A DNA stretch of 64,000 nt from Otis tarda (Eukaryota > Chordata > Aves > Otidiformes > Otididae). Under the pieces are notes generated by a model. The model searched no databases. It had not been told where the DNA came from and was given only the letters and a program-made list of their open reading frames with translations. The stretch lies in assembly GCA_026413225.1 (NCBI GenBank), contig CM048557.1:60130987-60194986 (forward strand), in the 5' to 3' direction. Positions within the stretch are counted from its first letter, which is position 1, and the number at the start of each line of letters is the position of its first letter. Below, piece after piece: positions 1 through 10,844 of this stretch. A program made the translations under genes and the position numbers.

Positions 1-1080
1 CACCGTTTCTAGCGCGGGGAGAAAAGAGCATTTCCCATTCAGAGCTCGCACGCAGGCAGTGCAAGGGCCACGGGGGGACCGGGATGCCCTGATTTGGAAG
101 TCTCTCGCTCGACCTGACTACTCGAAAGGCGCCTGTTTCCTGCGCTTGCGCCAAGGGAGGTTTTTTTATTTAGAAGATTCCTTGCCTGCTGAGCATACAG
201 GGGAAGGCGAAAGATGCCAGCTCGCGCTCCTGGCCTCTGCCAAACGTGACTTTGACCTACAGCAGATACGGGAGTTACCACTGGCTTGTCAGAGCCTCCT
301 CGGCGCGCGGGGCCGGGGCGAGCCAGCGCTGCCATTTATGGGGCTCCAGCCCTGGCTCCGATTAGATAGCGCTTGCCCGGCGCAGGGGCTGCTCTCTGTC
401 CTGGGGCTCGCAGCATTGCCTTGCTCCTCAAAGGCCACCCCGGGGTCCTGCCGGATGGAGCCCCTGGGATGGGAGCTCCTGAAACACTCGCCAAAGTCAG
501 CAGGAGCTGCGTTTAAAAATAAGCTGAGAAAACAACCAAGCTGGAGGGCATCGCTCCTGTTTCCATCAGAACAAGAGAACACAGCCTGCCAGGGCCGCTC
601 CGCTCCAGACCCCGCTTCGGCCTGCAAGGAGATTTGTCCCCAGCTCTTCCCTGCTTTTACCCCTTTCCTCATCGAGGCTTCTTCAGGGGGACCCTCACTG
701 TGGTCCCCACTCTCTGCAACTCCTCCTGCTGCCCCCAAGCCCTCCCACAGTGGCAAAGCCCCATCCCGCACAGCACACCACCATCCACCAGCACACCAGG
801 GTGTGGGACATGAGGGGTCCCACACCCCAAAATGGCCAAAACTGGGAGGACAAAGCACAGCACCTGAAACAAGGAGCTGGGGGCTGCAGCCCAGGCATCG
901 GCCACATCTGCTGCAGGGTTTCAGCGTCGCTTGCTGCTTGGGTTGGAGCAAGGGTCTGCCCTGAGCTGGATGGGGGGGTGATGGCCCCTTTGGTGACCTC
1001 CCCAAGCTGGTGGGAGGTGACCTATGGGAGGGGGGCAGGGTCTTCTGCTGCGAGTGGACCATGAGGCTCTTCACCTCTGG
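1..1080. other. GC-rich intergenic left edge
   Basis: This stretch is GC-rich, with scattered CpGs in the first 350 bases and purine or pyrimidine runs later. Long open frames exist on both strands over the same bases (about 59-964 plus, 289-1074 minus), which is what high GC gives by chance. I recognise no protein domain, splice pattern or repeat. By human gene order this should be the space between the 3' end of MARK3 and the 3' end of CKB, but no MARK3 coding sequence is visible. Confidence 0.5.
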
Positions 1081-4000
1081 TAACGTGATTTTACAGTCCT
1101 TTCCATTCCCAAGAGAAATTCTGCAGGAATTTTCTATTTCTGCAGGAGAGGCAGCAGGGAGAGGAAAGGTTGAACTCTCTTGAGACCTTTGTACTTTATT
1201 TTTAATTTTGTTGTTGCTTATTTTTAATCTTGAGGAAGGAACAGACTAAAAGGGGCATAAATAAAATACAACTAGTTGGGACAAAAATACTTGGTTGAAA
1301 TCCTTGCCCAGGGCTGTGAGTGAATTTTTACATGAGAGACACTCAGCTGAGGGAGGATTCTGCATCTCAGACCAGGTTTTGGGGTTGTTTTTTCTCTATT
1401 CCATCTAGAGAGGAAGAAGGAGAAGTGGGAAGGCAGAGGACCATGTCTGAGAGCTGCTTGGGCCACCGTGTCCCCAGCCTCAGCAAAGCTGCTTCCTCCG
1501 TGCTGTGAAATGGGGCTAATGAGAGTCCCCGAGGGCCGGCTAAAAGCCTGCGTGAAGCTTTGCTGAATGCAGCATCATACAAGCACAAACTACTGCTAGC
1601 ACTAAGCCTGGCATAAGCTGAAGGAGCAATCTTGTTTTCTTTTCCAAGCCAGAGTTTGGGGTTTCACTGTTGTTGACGCCCCCAAGCCCAGCCCTGGAGT
1701 TGTCCTTCTCCTGGGTTAGCATCACATCCCCCACCGGTGGGCGTGGGGGGGGCCTTTTCTACCTCGGAAAGGAAAGAAAATACTGACAAGCTTTCATCAG
1801 CTTCTAAAATATGCTTTAGCAGCATGCTTCATGCAGAGTGTAAGTAAGTGCTGTCACTTAAAAGAAATACATATGTGTTTAATGTTCTTGTCTTATTTTC
1901 TAAAGATCCCACCATCTCAGTGTGGCTTGATAATAGTCCCTCACCACAGGTTATCTTTTCTGAAAGGCTCATTTCCAGGTCCAAATATATGTCCCTCCAC
2001 AGCTCATTTAGAAACTGCAGCTGCTCGGCCACGGCCCCTGCGTCCCGGGTGCTGGCGTGAGCGCAGGCTCGCCGCCGCCGCCGGCCTGCTGCTGCCATCC
2101 GCAGTTACCTCTGCCAGCGCTCCCGGGTTTTCTCGGTGGGGTGGAAGGACAAGAAGGAACACGTTGAGAAAGAGCAAACGGAGACTTACGTGCCAAGTTC
2201 AAAGATTAGTGGTTGGCTTATTAGGTTTTCCCCTAAGCTCAGTATTAAGCAATGCTAAATGACCCACACAAAAATCAGACGGGAGGATTAATAAAGGCTT
2301 AATGGTGGATGTTTGCGTTTGAAAGTGTCATGGGACTAACGTGTCGGCAAACAACAAAGTGTTTCCCCCCCACTGGTACCCCTGGAAGATGTCTCTTAGT
2401 ATCTTAAAAATTGTTTTACCTTACTTCCTAGTTTTATGAGTCTTTTTAATAACAGTTCCCATGCCCGTTCAGCCTCAAATAGCTCTTGGCTTTATAAATG
2501 TATTTCACTGGTTCTCTGTATCTTCTTGATGTGTTTTTTCCAAATCCCTTTTAGGTGATCTAATAAGTGGTTTTGGTGGTCCCTGCTCAGGGCTGGCTTT
2601 AACTACAAGTTACTGAAAAGCATGTCAGCTGGGTATTTAAACAAACCCTATACAAGATGGTGGCTCACCAAAGAAGTTGGTCTTGGTGGAGGCTTCACTC
2701 TTGAACTAAGTTGTGTGAAAAATCTCAACGTGGCCATGTCAATGACAAGCAAAATGGAAGTGATTGCGAGAGAGGACAGTGTACAGGTACCCCAGGAAAG
2801 CGATGGCTGAAAGGGCGCCTAGGCTAAATGCAAAGACGTGTCATTGCTGGCTTTGACACTGATTATATAAAAGCATTTGGAAAAGATACAGTGGCCATCT
2901 GCTGCCGTGTGCCTCTTCATGGGCTCCAGCTGACCCACCGCTCGGTGTCATTTCTCATAAATACTGCTCGAGGGCTGATCCTTTATTTCTTGTGAGGAAA
3001 AACAAAACCACAACTTTTGTCTGCTTTAAAAACTGTGTTACGTACTACATGCAAGGGTTTTCCCAGCCAGGCGTTGAGGGGTGTCATGCCCAAGCACCAG
3101 GACCACCCAAATCAACTAGAAGGCATTTCCAGGGGAGGAGGAGGGGGCTGTGCGGAGGGGTGCTCAGCCCCTGGAGACATCCTGGTCCCCCCAAGAGAGG
3201 AGAGGGACGCGGCATCTTACTGACAATGGGTCGTGGCATCAGGCAGTGATGCCTGGACCCAGGTGAGCCCAGGGCTGCACCCTGAAGCAGGCAGTCCCCT
3301 CGCCTATGTGACATGGGTGACCACCGGCACAAAACGCTGCCACATGTCTGTGGCCACCGGTGCGAGAAGAGGCTGGATGCTCTGGAGGTGGCAGCTGGGG
3401 CCAGAGTGACGATTCCCTGCTGGGTCAGGGGCCTGGTTTTGTCCAAAATTTAGTTTACATGTTGGAGTGCTGCCCCACAGCAGCAAGCAGCAGGTCCGGC
3501 GGAGAGGGACCAACTTGGTCCCCTGCCAAGCTTTCCTCATCACCTTGTTCCAGCTCAGCAGTGACACAGGCTGTCGCCTGCAATTCGAGGCAGGCAGCTC
3601 CCCCCATGCTAAGCTGCAAGGTCTCCGTCCTGCTGACAAATCTCTTTGCAAACCACAGGGTTCATTGCAAATAAAAACCACACCAAAAAATTTTGTAAAA
3701 GCCCCCAAAAAAGGCCAAACCACTGAGTAACAGAAAATACGTAGCTTATGGCTCTGGGCTGGTCACGTCCCCCGCGTGCTGGCTGAGTTTAGCTCAGCCT
3801 TTCGTCTGGATGAGCCCTCACTCTGCCCCATTTCATGGCACCCCACAGAACGATGAAGTCAAAGTGAGCGGTGGGGAGGTGCAGCCTTCACCAGCACTTA
3901 CCTCCTACTGCTGCGATGGGGCTTCCCGAGAGTTTGGTGGATGGGAAGGATGGACCTTCCGGGACGCTGTGAGAGCCAGTGCAGGCTGGGGACCAGCCTC

Positions 4001-5777
4001 CAGAGAGCCGCGGGCAGGACGGGGAGGTGCCCAGAGGACCCCGGGGGCACTGAGGCCAAGCACTGGGGGAGGTTGGCTGCACTGCGGCAGTTGCACAAGT
4101 GTCCATGTGTGCCGGCCTTGCATTCCAACCTCTGCTCTCCTCCAGCCACCAGCACAGCTGTAAGAAATCCTCAAGCCTCTCCTGAGGCTTTCAGTAGTGG
4201 GAAATAGCTGAGCTGTTGATTCCTTAGAGCCCTTTCCACCCTCTAGGTAGGTGCAAGGTTCGAGGCACCGTGGGGGCCCCTCCAGCCACCCCTCTGTGTG
4301 TGCAGAGAGCTGCCCATGCCACCCACCAGACGGAGGAGAGGAAAGGTGCTGGCAGCAGCACGTCTCCTTGGCCCGGCAGGGAGGCAGGTGGGACATCCCG
4401 GAGGCAGAGGGAAGGAAGTAAGGCACTTACTCCAGCTCCGGGGGAAAGAGCATCCTCAAGACGGTCAACCATGTTTTGCCTTAAAACAATGGCTTATAAA
4501 AAAAAAAGCTAGCCATTGCTCTCCCATGGTGAGGAGCTAACGCTCTACGGCCATGAGCACTCCCATCCATCGCAATCCTCTTCTCACGCGTGTTCCCATG
4601 AGTATCTCTGGAGCCATCTCTCCCCAGACAAGTCCCAACTCAGAGGCTGTTACAGCAGCGAGCCGATACGATGGTATCCTGATGCCCTTTGCTGAAGACA
4701 GCCCACTTGTGGAGCAGCCTGGTCCCACAGTCCTCCTGGTGTCCATTCCCACTGGAGACCTCTTCTCTCAAGCCCATCCAGATGTCTTCAGTTACTTGTT
4801 CCCAGCACAGCCCTCCGGATCGGCTCTGCCAGCTTCCCAGCAATTGCAGACATGCTCTGCCCAGCAGCCTGGGAACATCGTCAGCCCGAGCGGTGATTAG
4901 CGATGATTCAGGGGATTTCACCACAGCTGTGGAGGGAGACTGGCCGGTTTCTGTGAGCGGATTGCAAGGACGCAGCCTGGCCCACGCTTACTGAAACACC
5001 AGCTTTCCTGCCCAACATGACTCCACCAGCCAGCGCCCTAAAACCATCTCACCGCTGTGGTGTCCTCCAGCTTGTCCCTGGCCAGTGATGCAGGAGAAAT
5101 CCCCTCCGTGCTGCAGCCGGTGCGTAACTCCCATCAGTTCCCATAGGCAGAACTGAACCTGCTGTTGGCTTTCCCTCCACTTTTGCTGTGTTTTGAACAT
5201 GCAGCAGCATTTGGACTGCAAACAGACACTATTTACACCCCAACAAAACTGTCCTTGGTGTATGTGCTAACCGCTCTGCCGGGCCCAGCTAAAGAACATG
5301 GAGTCTGAGTTGAGTCTAGTCCTGCTCATTCCTGAGTAACCCAGGAAAGCTTCGCTGTGCCCAAGTACTTCCATCAAACACCATCACAATAATCACTGCA
5401 AAAATACAAGCTGGCACTTCCAAGGTCTCCTCAGCACCGGTTATTCTCAGTTTTACTCTCATCATCAATAACGGATCTGGAAAGAGCAACCAGACTGCAA
5501 CCGTTCCGCTGAACCCCGCTCCCACCTGCGCTGAACACCCAGTAAGATGCCAAGGGCTTTACAAAGATCTAGGGCTGGCACACGCAGCTGTCAAATTCAT
5601 CTTCAGTCCTGGTTTTATTTTGAAATTGCACCATAGAAAGCTCAGGGTTGTCCATTCTGTATTTTCAGTTGAAGCTTTTGACATGCAATAAAAACCTCAA
5701 CATTCACATTTTTCTGAGTTACCTTTTCTATCTGTTTTCCTGGGTGTTGAGCATGAGACACTTTGCCCTTTGAAAGT
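1081..5777. other. Intergenic region, no supported gene
   Basis: I find no recognisable exon here. A small CpG-dense patch lies around 2010-2130 and contains a possible minus-strand first exon, listed separately. The rest is unique-looking sequence of mixed composition with only short chance open frames. Confidence 0.5.
1945..2098 (-). other. Candidate first coding exon (unrecognised, weak)
   Basis: On the minus strand an ATG at 2098-2096 opens a frame that starts with Met-Ala-Ala-Ala-Gly and an arginine run encoded by a GCC-rich patch. It continues with a leucine-rich, acidic segment and reaches a good donor (CTGTG then GTGAGG) after 1945. The ATG sits in a CpG cluster, as many vertebrate first exons do. 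I do not recognise the protein, the -3 base is C (weak initiation context), and no partner exon was identified, so it may be chance. Confidence 0.15.
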
Positions 5778-5860
5778 TTATATTTATATATATATAGACA
5801 CACACACACACATACATATATGTATACACACACATAAAAATACATACACACACATATATA
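5778..5860. repeat. TA/CA dinucleotide microsatellite
   Basis: The stretch alternates TA-rich and CA-rich tracts (TATATATATA, then CACACACACACA, then interrupted CACATACA units). It is an ordinary imperfect compound microsatellite and likely length-polymorphic. Confidence 0.9.
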
Positions 5861-6088
5861 GTTTCTTATAGTCTTATTCACTGCCTGGAGGAGGAAAACA
5901 AAAATCTTTGGTCGGTTTGGATGCATCTCTGTTTATTTTTACCCTGTTTGGTAATGCAGATTTTCCCCGTTAATTGTCGGTCCCAGTCCGCCCACGCTGC
6001 CAATTTAACGACTAGACCCACACTGTGGGTGTAGCACATGCGGCTTCTCACCTGGCACACTCAACATGGCTCTATGCAGCATTTGGAC

Positions 6089-6121
6089 AAAAAAAAAAAA
6101 ACAAAAAAAAACAAAAAAAAG
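6089..6121. repeat. A-rich low-complexity tract
   Basis: Three runs of A are separated by single C bases. This could be a simple A-rich tract or the tail of an old retroposed sequence, but no retroposon body or target duplication is recognisable beside it. Confidence 0.85.
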
Positions 6122-6756
6122 GTCTTTCAAAAGGTGGGGGAAACACGGTATGTCCACGTGCAAATACCTCAGCAGCCCTTGCCACAGGGTTTTCCTTGCG
6201 TTGGCTGGCAGCTCGCAGCTGGTGAGGCAGAGGTGCCGTGGGTCCAGGAACCCAGAGCAAGCAGACTGTTTCTCGAAATGGAGCTGGCCAGGAGCTTGCG
6301 TAATTTCTGTGTAAGAAAATAAATCCTAACACGTTGAAAAAAGGGGAAGACGGTCAAGGGATACAAGAGGCCCAGCCGGGATTCGCCTCTCATCTCAACA
6401 CCCTGGGCTACGGCTTGTCCTCCTCCATCACTGGGCTTGGCTCCCCCTTCACTGGGGACACATAAAACCCAACGAAACCTTATGATGGTGAAGTGCCCTG
6501 TCCCACGGGAAGAGGGCTGGAGCAAACGGTCACACAGGCTATTTCCAGCTTTATAACCGCAATTTTTTTTAGGAGAAGAGGGAAAGCAGACTAGCCAGAG
6601 GAACGAGGAGCAGCCAAAGGAGCCTGCTGGCCTGCTGCTTCCCCAGGGGAAAAATAAAAGCAAACAGGAGATGAAAAGGCTGCGATGCTGTCTCCCTTCC
6701 TAGAAGAGTGCCCTGCCCACCACGCTACCACATTGCGTGTGGGTGTGGGTGGAGGA

Positions 6757-6818
6757 GAAAAAAAAAAAAAAGTAAAGAAAAAGAAAACCAAACCAAACCA
6801 AACCAAAACAAAAAAACC
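6757..6818. repeat. Poly(A) plus AACCA pentanucleotide repeat
   Basis: A run of about 14 A is followed by purine-rich sequence and then about four units of AACCA/CCAAA with A-rich ends. It is a simple sequence repeat. Confidence 0.85.
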
Positions 6819-7031
6819 ACTCAAACTCTCCTGCTCAAGCTATTCCATGTTGCGTAAAAACACGGTAACACTCATCTGAGGACAGGCTGGAGCTTAAACC
6901 TCCTCCCTCCCAGATGAGTGCCGGAGACATTAGGCAATAGAATCCTCCTTTTTCTTCTCGGCCTAGTGACGAATTAATTAACACTGGGCAAAATGGAAAG
7001 CTGGAGGGAAGCATTGCCCTGGACCCAGCTG

Positions 7032-7103
7032 CAGCTGAACCGAACTGAATTGAGCTGATTTGAGCCGAGCCCAGCCAAGCTGAGCTGAGCTGAGCTGAGC
7101 GAG
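7032..7103. repeat. Degenerate TGAGC pentanucleotide array
   Basis: Four perfect TGAGC units occupy 7081-7100. Decayed units (GAACC, GAACT, GAATT, GAGCT, GAGCC, AAGC) extend leftward to about 7032. The gradient from perfect to diverged units suggests an old array with a recently expanded edge. Confidence 0.8.
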
Positions 7104-10100
7104 GATCCCCAGGGGAGAGCAGGACTCCAGCAGCAGCCTCCTGCATGCTGGGCAGGGCTCTCACTTGGAGCCAGCAGACAAAACCACCGTGCTCCATACT
7201 TTGTGTGAGAGAAGTCACCCAGTTTGGCCACCTTACCCCAGGAAGCAGGAGCCTCCCCGGAGCACCTGGACCTCCTCGTGGAGCAGCCGTCCCGTCCCCT
7301 CGCTCAGCTGGGGGCACGAGGGAGCATGTGGGGAGCTTGGCCACCGAACTCGGGTCTGGGAGCTTCCTACGGCGTGGCAGGGTGCCCAGGGTTGATGTCG
7401 TAATGCTGAGCTCACCACCATACTCTGTGTGGCTTAGTCCACAAGTGGGTGAAAGACCATGAATACATTTCCAGCAGGATAGCGTGGAAATGGAATAAGG
7501 AGCATTTATGGGCAGCCTGCTGCTAGTAAGTGTAATGTGAGAGGTAAATGGTTTCCCAGTCAGCTTGATTTCTTGAATAAGGACCCTGGGGTCCCAGCAG
7601 GCAACGTGCTGCCAGTGCCACGCGTGCTGAGAGGGAAGGGGACTGGGCTGGCCGACTCTGCTGCCGGCGTACACATTGCCCTGCATGGGCATCGCACGCA
7701 GGCCAGGGCTTGGCAGCCGCTCCCCAGAGGAGAGCAGAAATGGTCAGACGAAGAAGACAATGTAGAAAGAAATTCCCCTTGAAAATGTTACAAAAACGGT
7801 GCGTGTTTCAAGTGGCGAGCTGGCAGCCGAGGGACAGCATGCCAGACTGCGAGAGCAGGGCGTGTGAAGGCAGCAGAAGAGGACAACACAATAAGGCTCA
7901 AGCAGAGCTCAGCTGCTCTCCCTGGCAGCGGGACGCTCACTGCTCCCAAATCTGTGAGTGAGAAAAGTTCAGCTGAAACTTCACAGGAAAGCCCAGAGAT
8001 GCAACACACGCCTGCACGCCCCGAAGGGCTTCCTGGCCCCTCTCCTCCCCCAGCCTGCACCCACACACCATCAGCATTTTTTTGGCCAGCCGAGGAGCTG
8101 GTGCGCAGCTCCAGGCTGGGTGAGCAATGACGCCATCACCACTGGGTGCGATGCAGGGCTTGATCTCACCCGTCTGGAGGGCCCTGCTGGCCACGCCAGC
8201 TCCCGCGTCCTTCCCAAAAGCTATGTGGGCACCGGTGGCTCCGCCAGCAAGGCTAATCACAGATCCCCTGTATAAAGCACAGCAGCAACCGATGGCTTCC
8301 CTCCCCTAGGTTTAAGGCCATTGTCCAGAGCAATTTCAGGTGCCCGAGGCACGAGCGAGTGGCTGCTCCGTATGACCTGCTTCAATATCTGAGCAACCCA
8401 CGGTAGGCACCCAGGGCATGAGGGTGAGTAATGCTGAGAATCAAACCAGAGATTTTAAGGTGAGGGGCTGGGAGGTTTAATTTCTCTCTTGATCACAGGT
8501 TTCTAGCGAGTCCCAGCTGGGCTAGGTCACTGTGTCCAGCCTTCTGCCGTGGCATGTTCGTTCTCTGGAATATTTTCAATTGCTTTGTACAAGCTGAAAC
8601 AAAAGCACGGTCGTGTTATTCCTTGTGGCAGCAACAGGAGGGAACATAGCAAAGGTGGTGGGTGGGGAAGAAAACCAATTAAAAAGAAATTTTCTAGTTG
8701 GATGCAAGCCTTAAAGACTAGTTTGCTGCTTTGACCATAATTTTTTAGCCAGCTACAGGTCTTGCCTCAGACTGCAGGGACCCAGGGGCTAAAACGAGAC
8801 AGGGAGATGTAGCAGCTCCGATGGGCTACGGACATAGGAGAAACAGGACGTACAGGGAGAGAGATGTTTTTATTAGCCCAGCTGATATAGCCAGAAAAAA
8901 ATAGACACATTTTCAGGCACCTCCTTCCATTTGATAATTGCTGTGAGTGCAGTAACAACACTGTGTTGAGGAGGGGCACCACTAAATGAACACTCCCTGA
9001 TTACAAGATGCAGCACCAGCTATTTGCCAGGCATCTGCGAACAGTGACACAAAGCACAGCAAGGGGCATCTAAAGAGTACACAGAACCAAACAGTTGTCT
9101 CCTGCACCATTTTCCCTTCCCTGCTGTCATAAACCTTGTACAGAAAAATCCCTGTGCTGATTAATTCAAATACAGGAACATCACCTAGCACACAACAAAA
9201 CTCTTACATGTGATCTCCTCTCCCCCACCCAGTTAAATTTGAATCATACAGAAAGCTATATTTAAAAAAAAAAAAAAACAACCCTCTACTCAGCCTTTCC
9301 CTCACCAAAATTTAATCAGGTTACCCCAACTGGAGCCATCACTTCAGCTAAGTGACAGCCTGCAATCACAGCCTCAGAAATATCACAGCCTCTACAAAAG
9401 AAAGCTTCATGTATCTCCACGAGCCTATACAAAGCTACACACTGTGAAGCTGTCTCAACCTTTCATTACACTCCCTCTACAAAAGCCAGGTTTTAGCAGT
9501 CGGTAGAGCTGTTGAGCAGGTGCCATCTGCTTCCCAGGTTGCACGGGCTGCAAAAGGTGTTGTTACTAAAGGTCTCTTGCTCCTAAGCTATCCATACTTC
9601 CAGAAAATGTTGCTCTTGTAGGTTAATAATGCGATGCTTCGACACAGCAGGTACGTGTACACACCAACTACAGCCATTCTGGAGAAAAGGCCTACCTGAT
9701 ACAATACTCAAGCTCACACCCAGAGAACAGCCTGAGCTTGCAAGCCAGACCCACTTTGGAAAAAAAAAAACTCAACTACTCAGCATGTTTTAATTGACTA
9801 TACTTCCTGGTTTTAGGTTCATGGGACAACTGGCACACAGGTCAGCTGAGGAAAGCTACAGTTACCTGGTACTTTCCTGTAACTGGCAGCACACAGCCCC
9901 AATCTCTTCCCTGGCTGAGCTGAAACCACTTTGAGAAGCCTGGGTTTAGTCTGAATTTCACCTCACTCCTTACCCCCAAGAGTGATTAGTTGTTTACACC
10001 AGCTCTCTGCACATCTCTAGATTGAAGATGTGGTCTATCTCCCAGCAAACCAGCTTAGTATTGGTGTTATTATGGGCTGAAGTCTGACCTCAGAGCATTA

Positions 10101-10490
10101 CCCTGCAGCCCCAGGAGGACCTGACTGGAAACAGCAGTGCTTTGTACCCAGCTCTGTCTCCCCTCCCTCCCCGGAGTCAGCCTGGCTTGCTGCAGTCAGG
10201 ATAATGACAGTTTACAACTGCCACAAGCAGATGCACGAGTCAAAGCCTTGGAGGTAGGGCACGTTTGCAGTGACTCATGTTTAACACTAGCTCTCAAGTT
10301 TACAGCAATTACAATCAAGTTAAAGGTTCGCTTTTGACACTGACACTTCGACTCCAGCAGACTGCAGCAGCACAGCCAGGAAGGCGTGCTAGCACACAAA
10401 ACCAACCCATCTAGCACAACTGAGAAAACCAAGTCACTTAAATCTCAAAGACATTCAGGTAACACATTTAAGACATCTCAGGCCAAAACA
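7104..10490. other. Intergenic region downstream of CKB
   Basis: No coding exon is recognisable. The part from about 9.2 to 10.5 kb is CpG-poor, has a run of about 15 A near 9265, and leads into the CKB 3' untranslated region on the minus strand. The overlapping open frames between 6.8 and 8.3 kb look like chance frames in GC-rich sequence. Confidence 0.5.
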
Positions 10491-10494
10491 ACAG

Positions 10495-10500
10495 TTTATT
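10495..10500 (-). terminator. CKB: CKB poly(A) signal, distal candidate
   Basis: AATAAA reads on the minus strand here, about 165 bases after the CKB stop codon, in a fitting place for a short 3' untranslated region. A second AATAAA lies at 10624-10619, and a third hexamer overlaps the stop codon at 10670-10665. The distal one is my preferred choice because it leaves a 3' untranslated region of usual length; sequence alone cannot decide. Confidence 0.5.
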
Positions 10501-10618
10501 TCATTTTCAACAACATCCCAGCCATCAAAAAAATAAACTCTAACACAGATGGATGGAAGACTTCTCTACAGTGTAACTAAGTGGGCTCTGATCCCAGGGG
10601 TTTGAACTGGAGTAACAT

Positions 10619-10624
10619 TTTATT
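10619..10624 (-). terminator. CKB: CKB poly(A) signal, proximal candidate
   Basis: A second AATAAA hexamer on the minus strand lies about 42 bases past the CKB stop codon. If used, it would give a very short 3' untranslated region. Confidence 0.3.
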
Positions 10625-10665
10625 ATTCATCCAATAAGTTAGGAAGCGTAAGGAAAAAAAGTGCT

Positions 10666-10844
10666 TTATTTCTGAGCTGGTATGAGGTCATCAATGGACT
10701 GGCCTTTTTCAAGGCGTTTTTCCATTTCAATGAGCAGCTTCACACCATCCACCACCATCTGCACCAGCTCCACCTCAGAGAAGCCAAGGCGATCAGCATT
10801 GGAGACATCAAACACCCCTCCAACAGCAGCTGTGTCCACACCAC
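10666..10844 (-). CDS. CKB: CKB exon 8 (last coding exon)
   Basis: The acceptor is CTCCAG at 10850-10845. The exon completes Gly323 and encodes residues 324-381, from GVDTAAVGG to PAQK, then TAA at 10668-10666. It carries half of the flexible active-site loop and the C-terminal helices. Confidence 0.97.

Noticed and set aside
59-964. 301-codon open frame on the plus strand at the left edge
   Set aside because: It overlaps a 261-codon frame on the opposite strand, lies in GC-rich sequence, has no recognisable domain and no splice or promoter support. Composition explains it.
4250-4275. GGTTCGAGGC resembling a tRNA B box
   Set aside because: The full B-box consensus is not met, and no A box or cloverleaf can be folded around it.
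6835-7692. 285-codon open frame on the minus strand
   Set aside because: Part of it is translated TGAGC repeat and the rest is unlike any family known to me.
1-10000. Search for the MARK3 C-terminal (KA1) coding exon
   Set aside because: Expected from human gene order on the plus strand, but none of the frames shows the KA1 end of MARK3.
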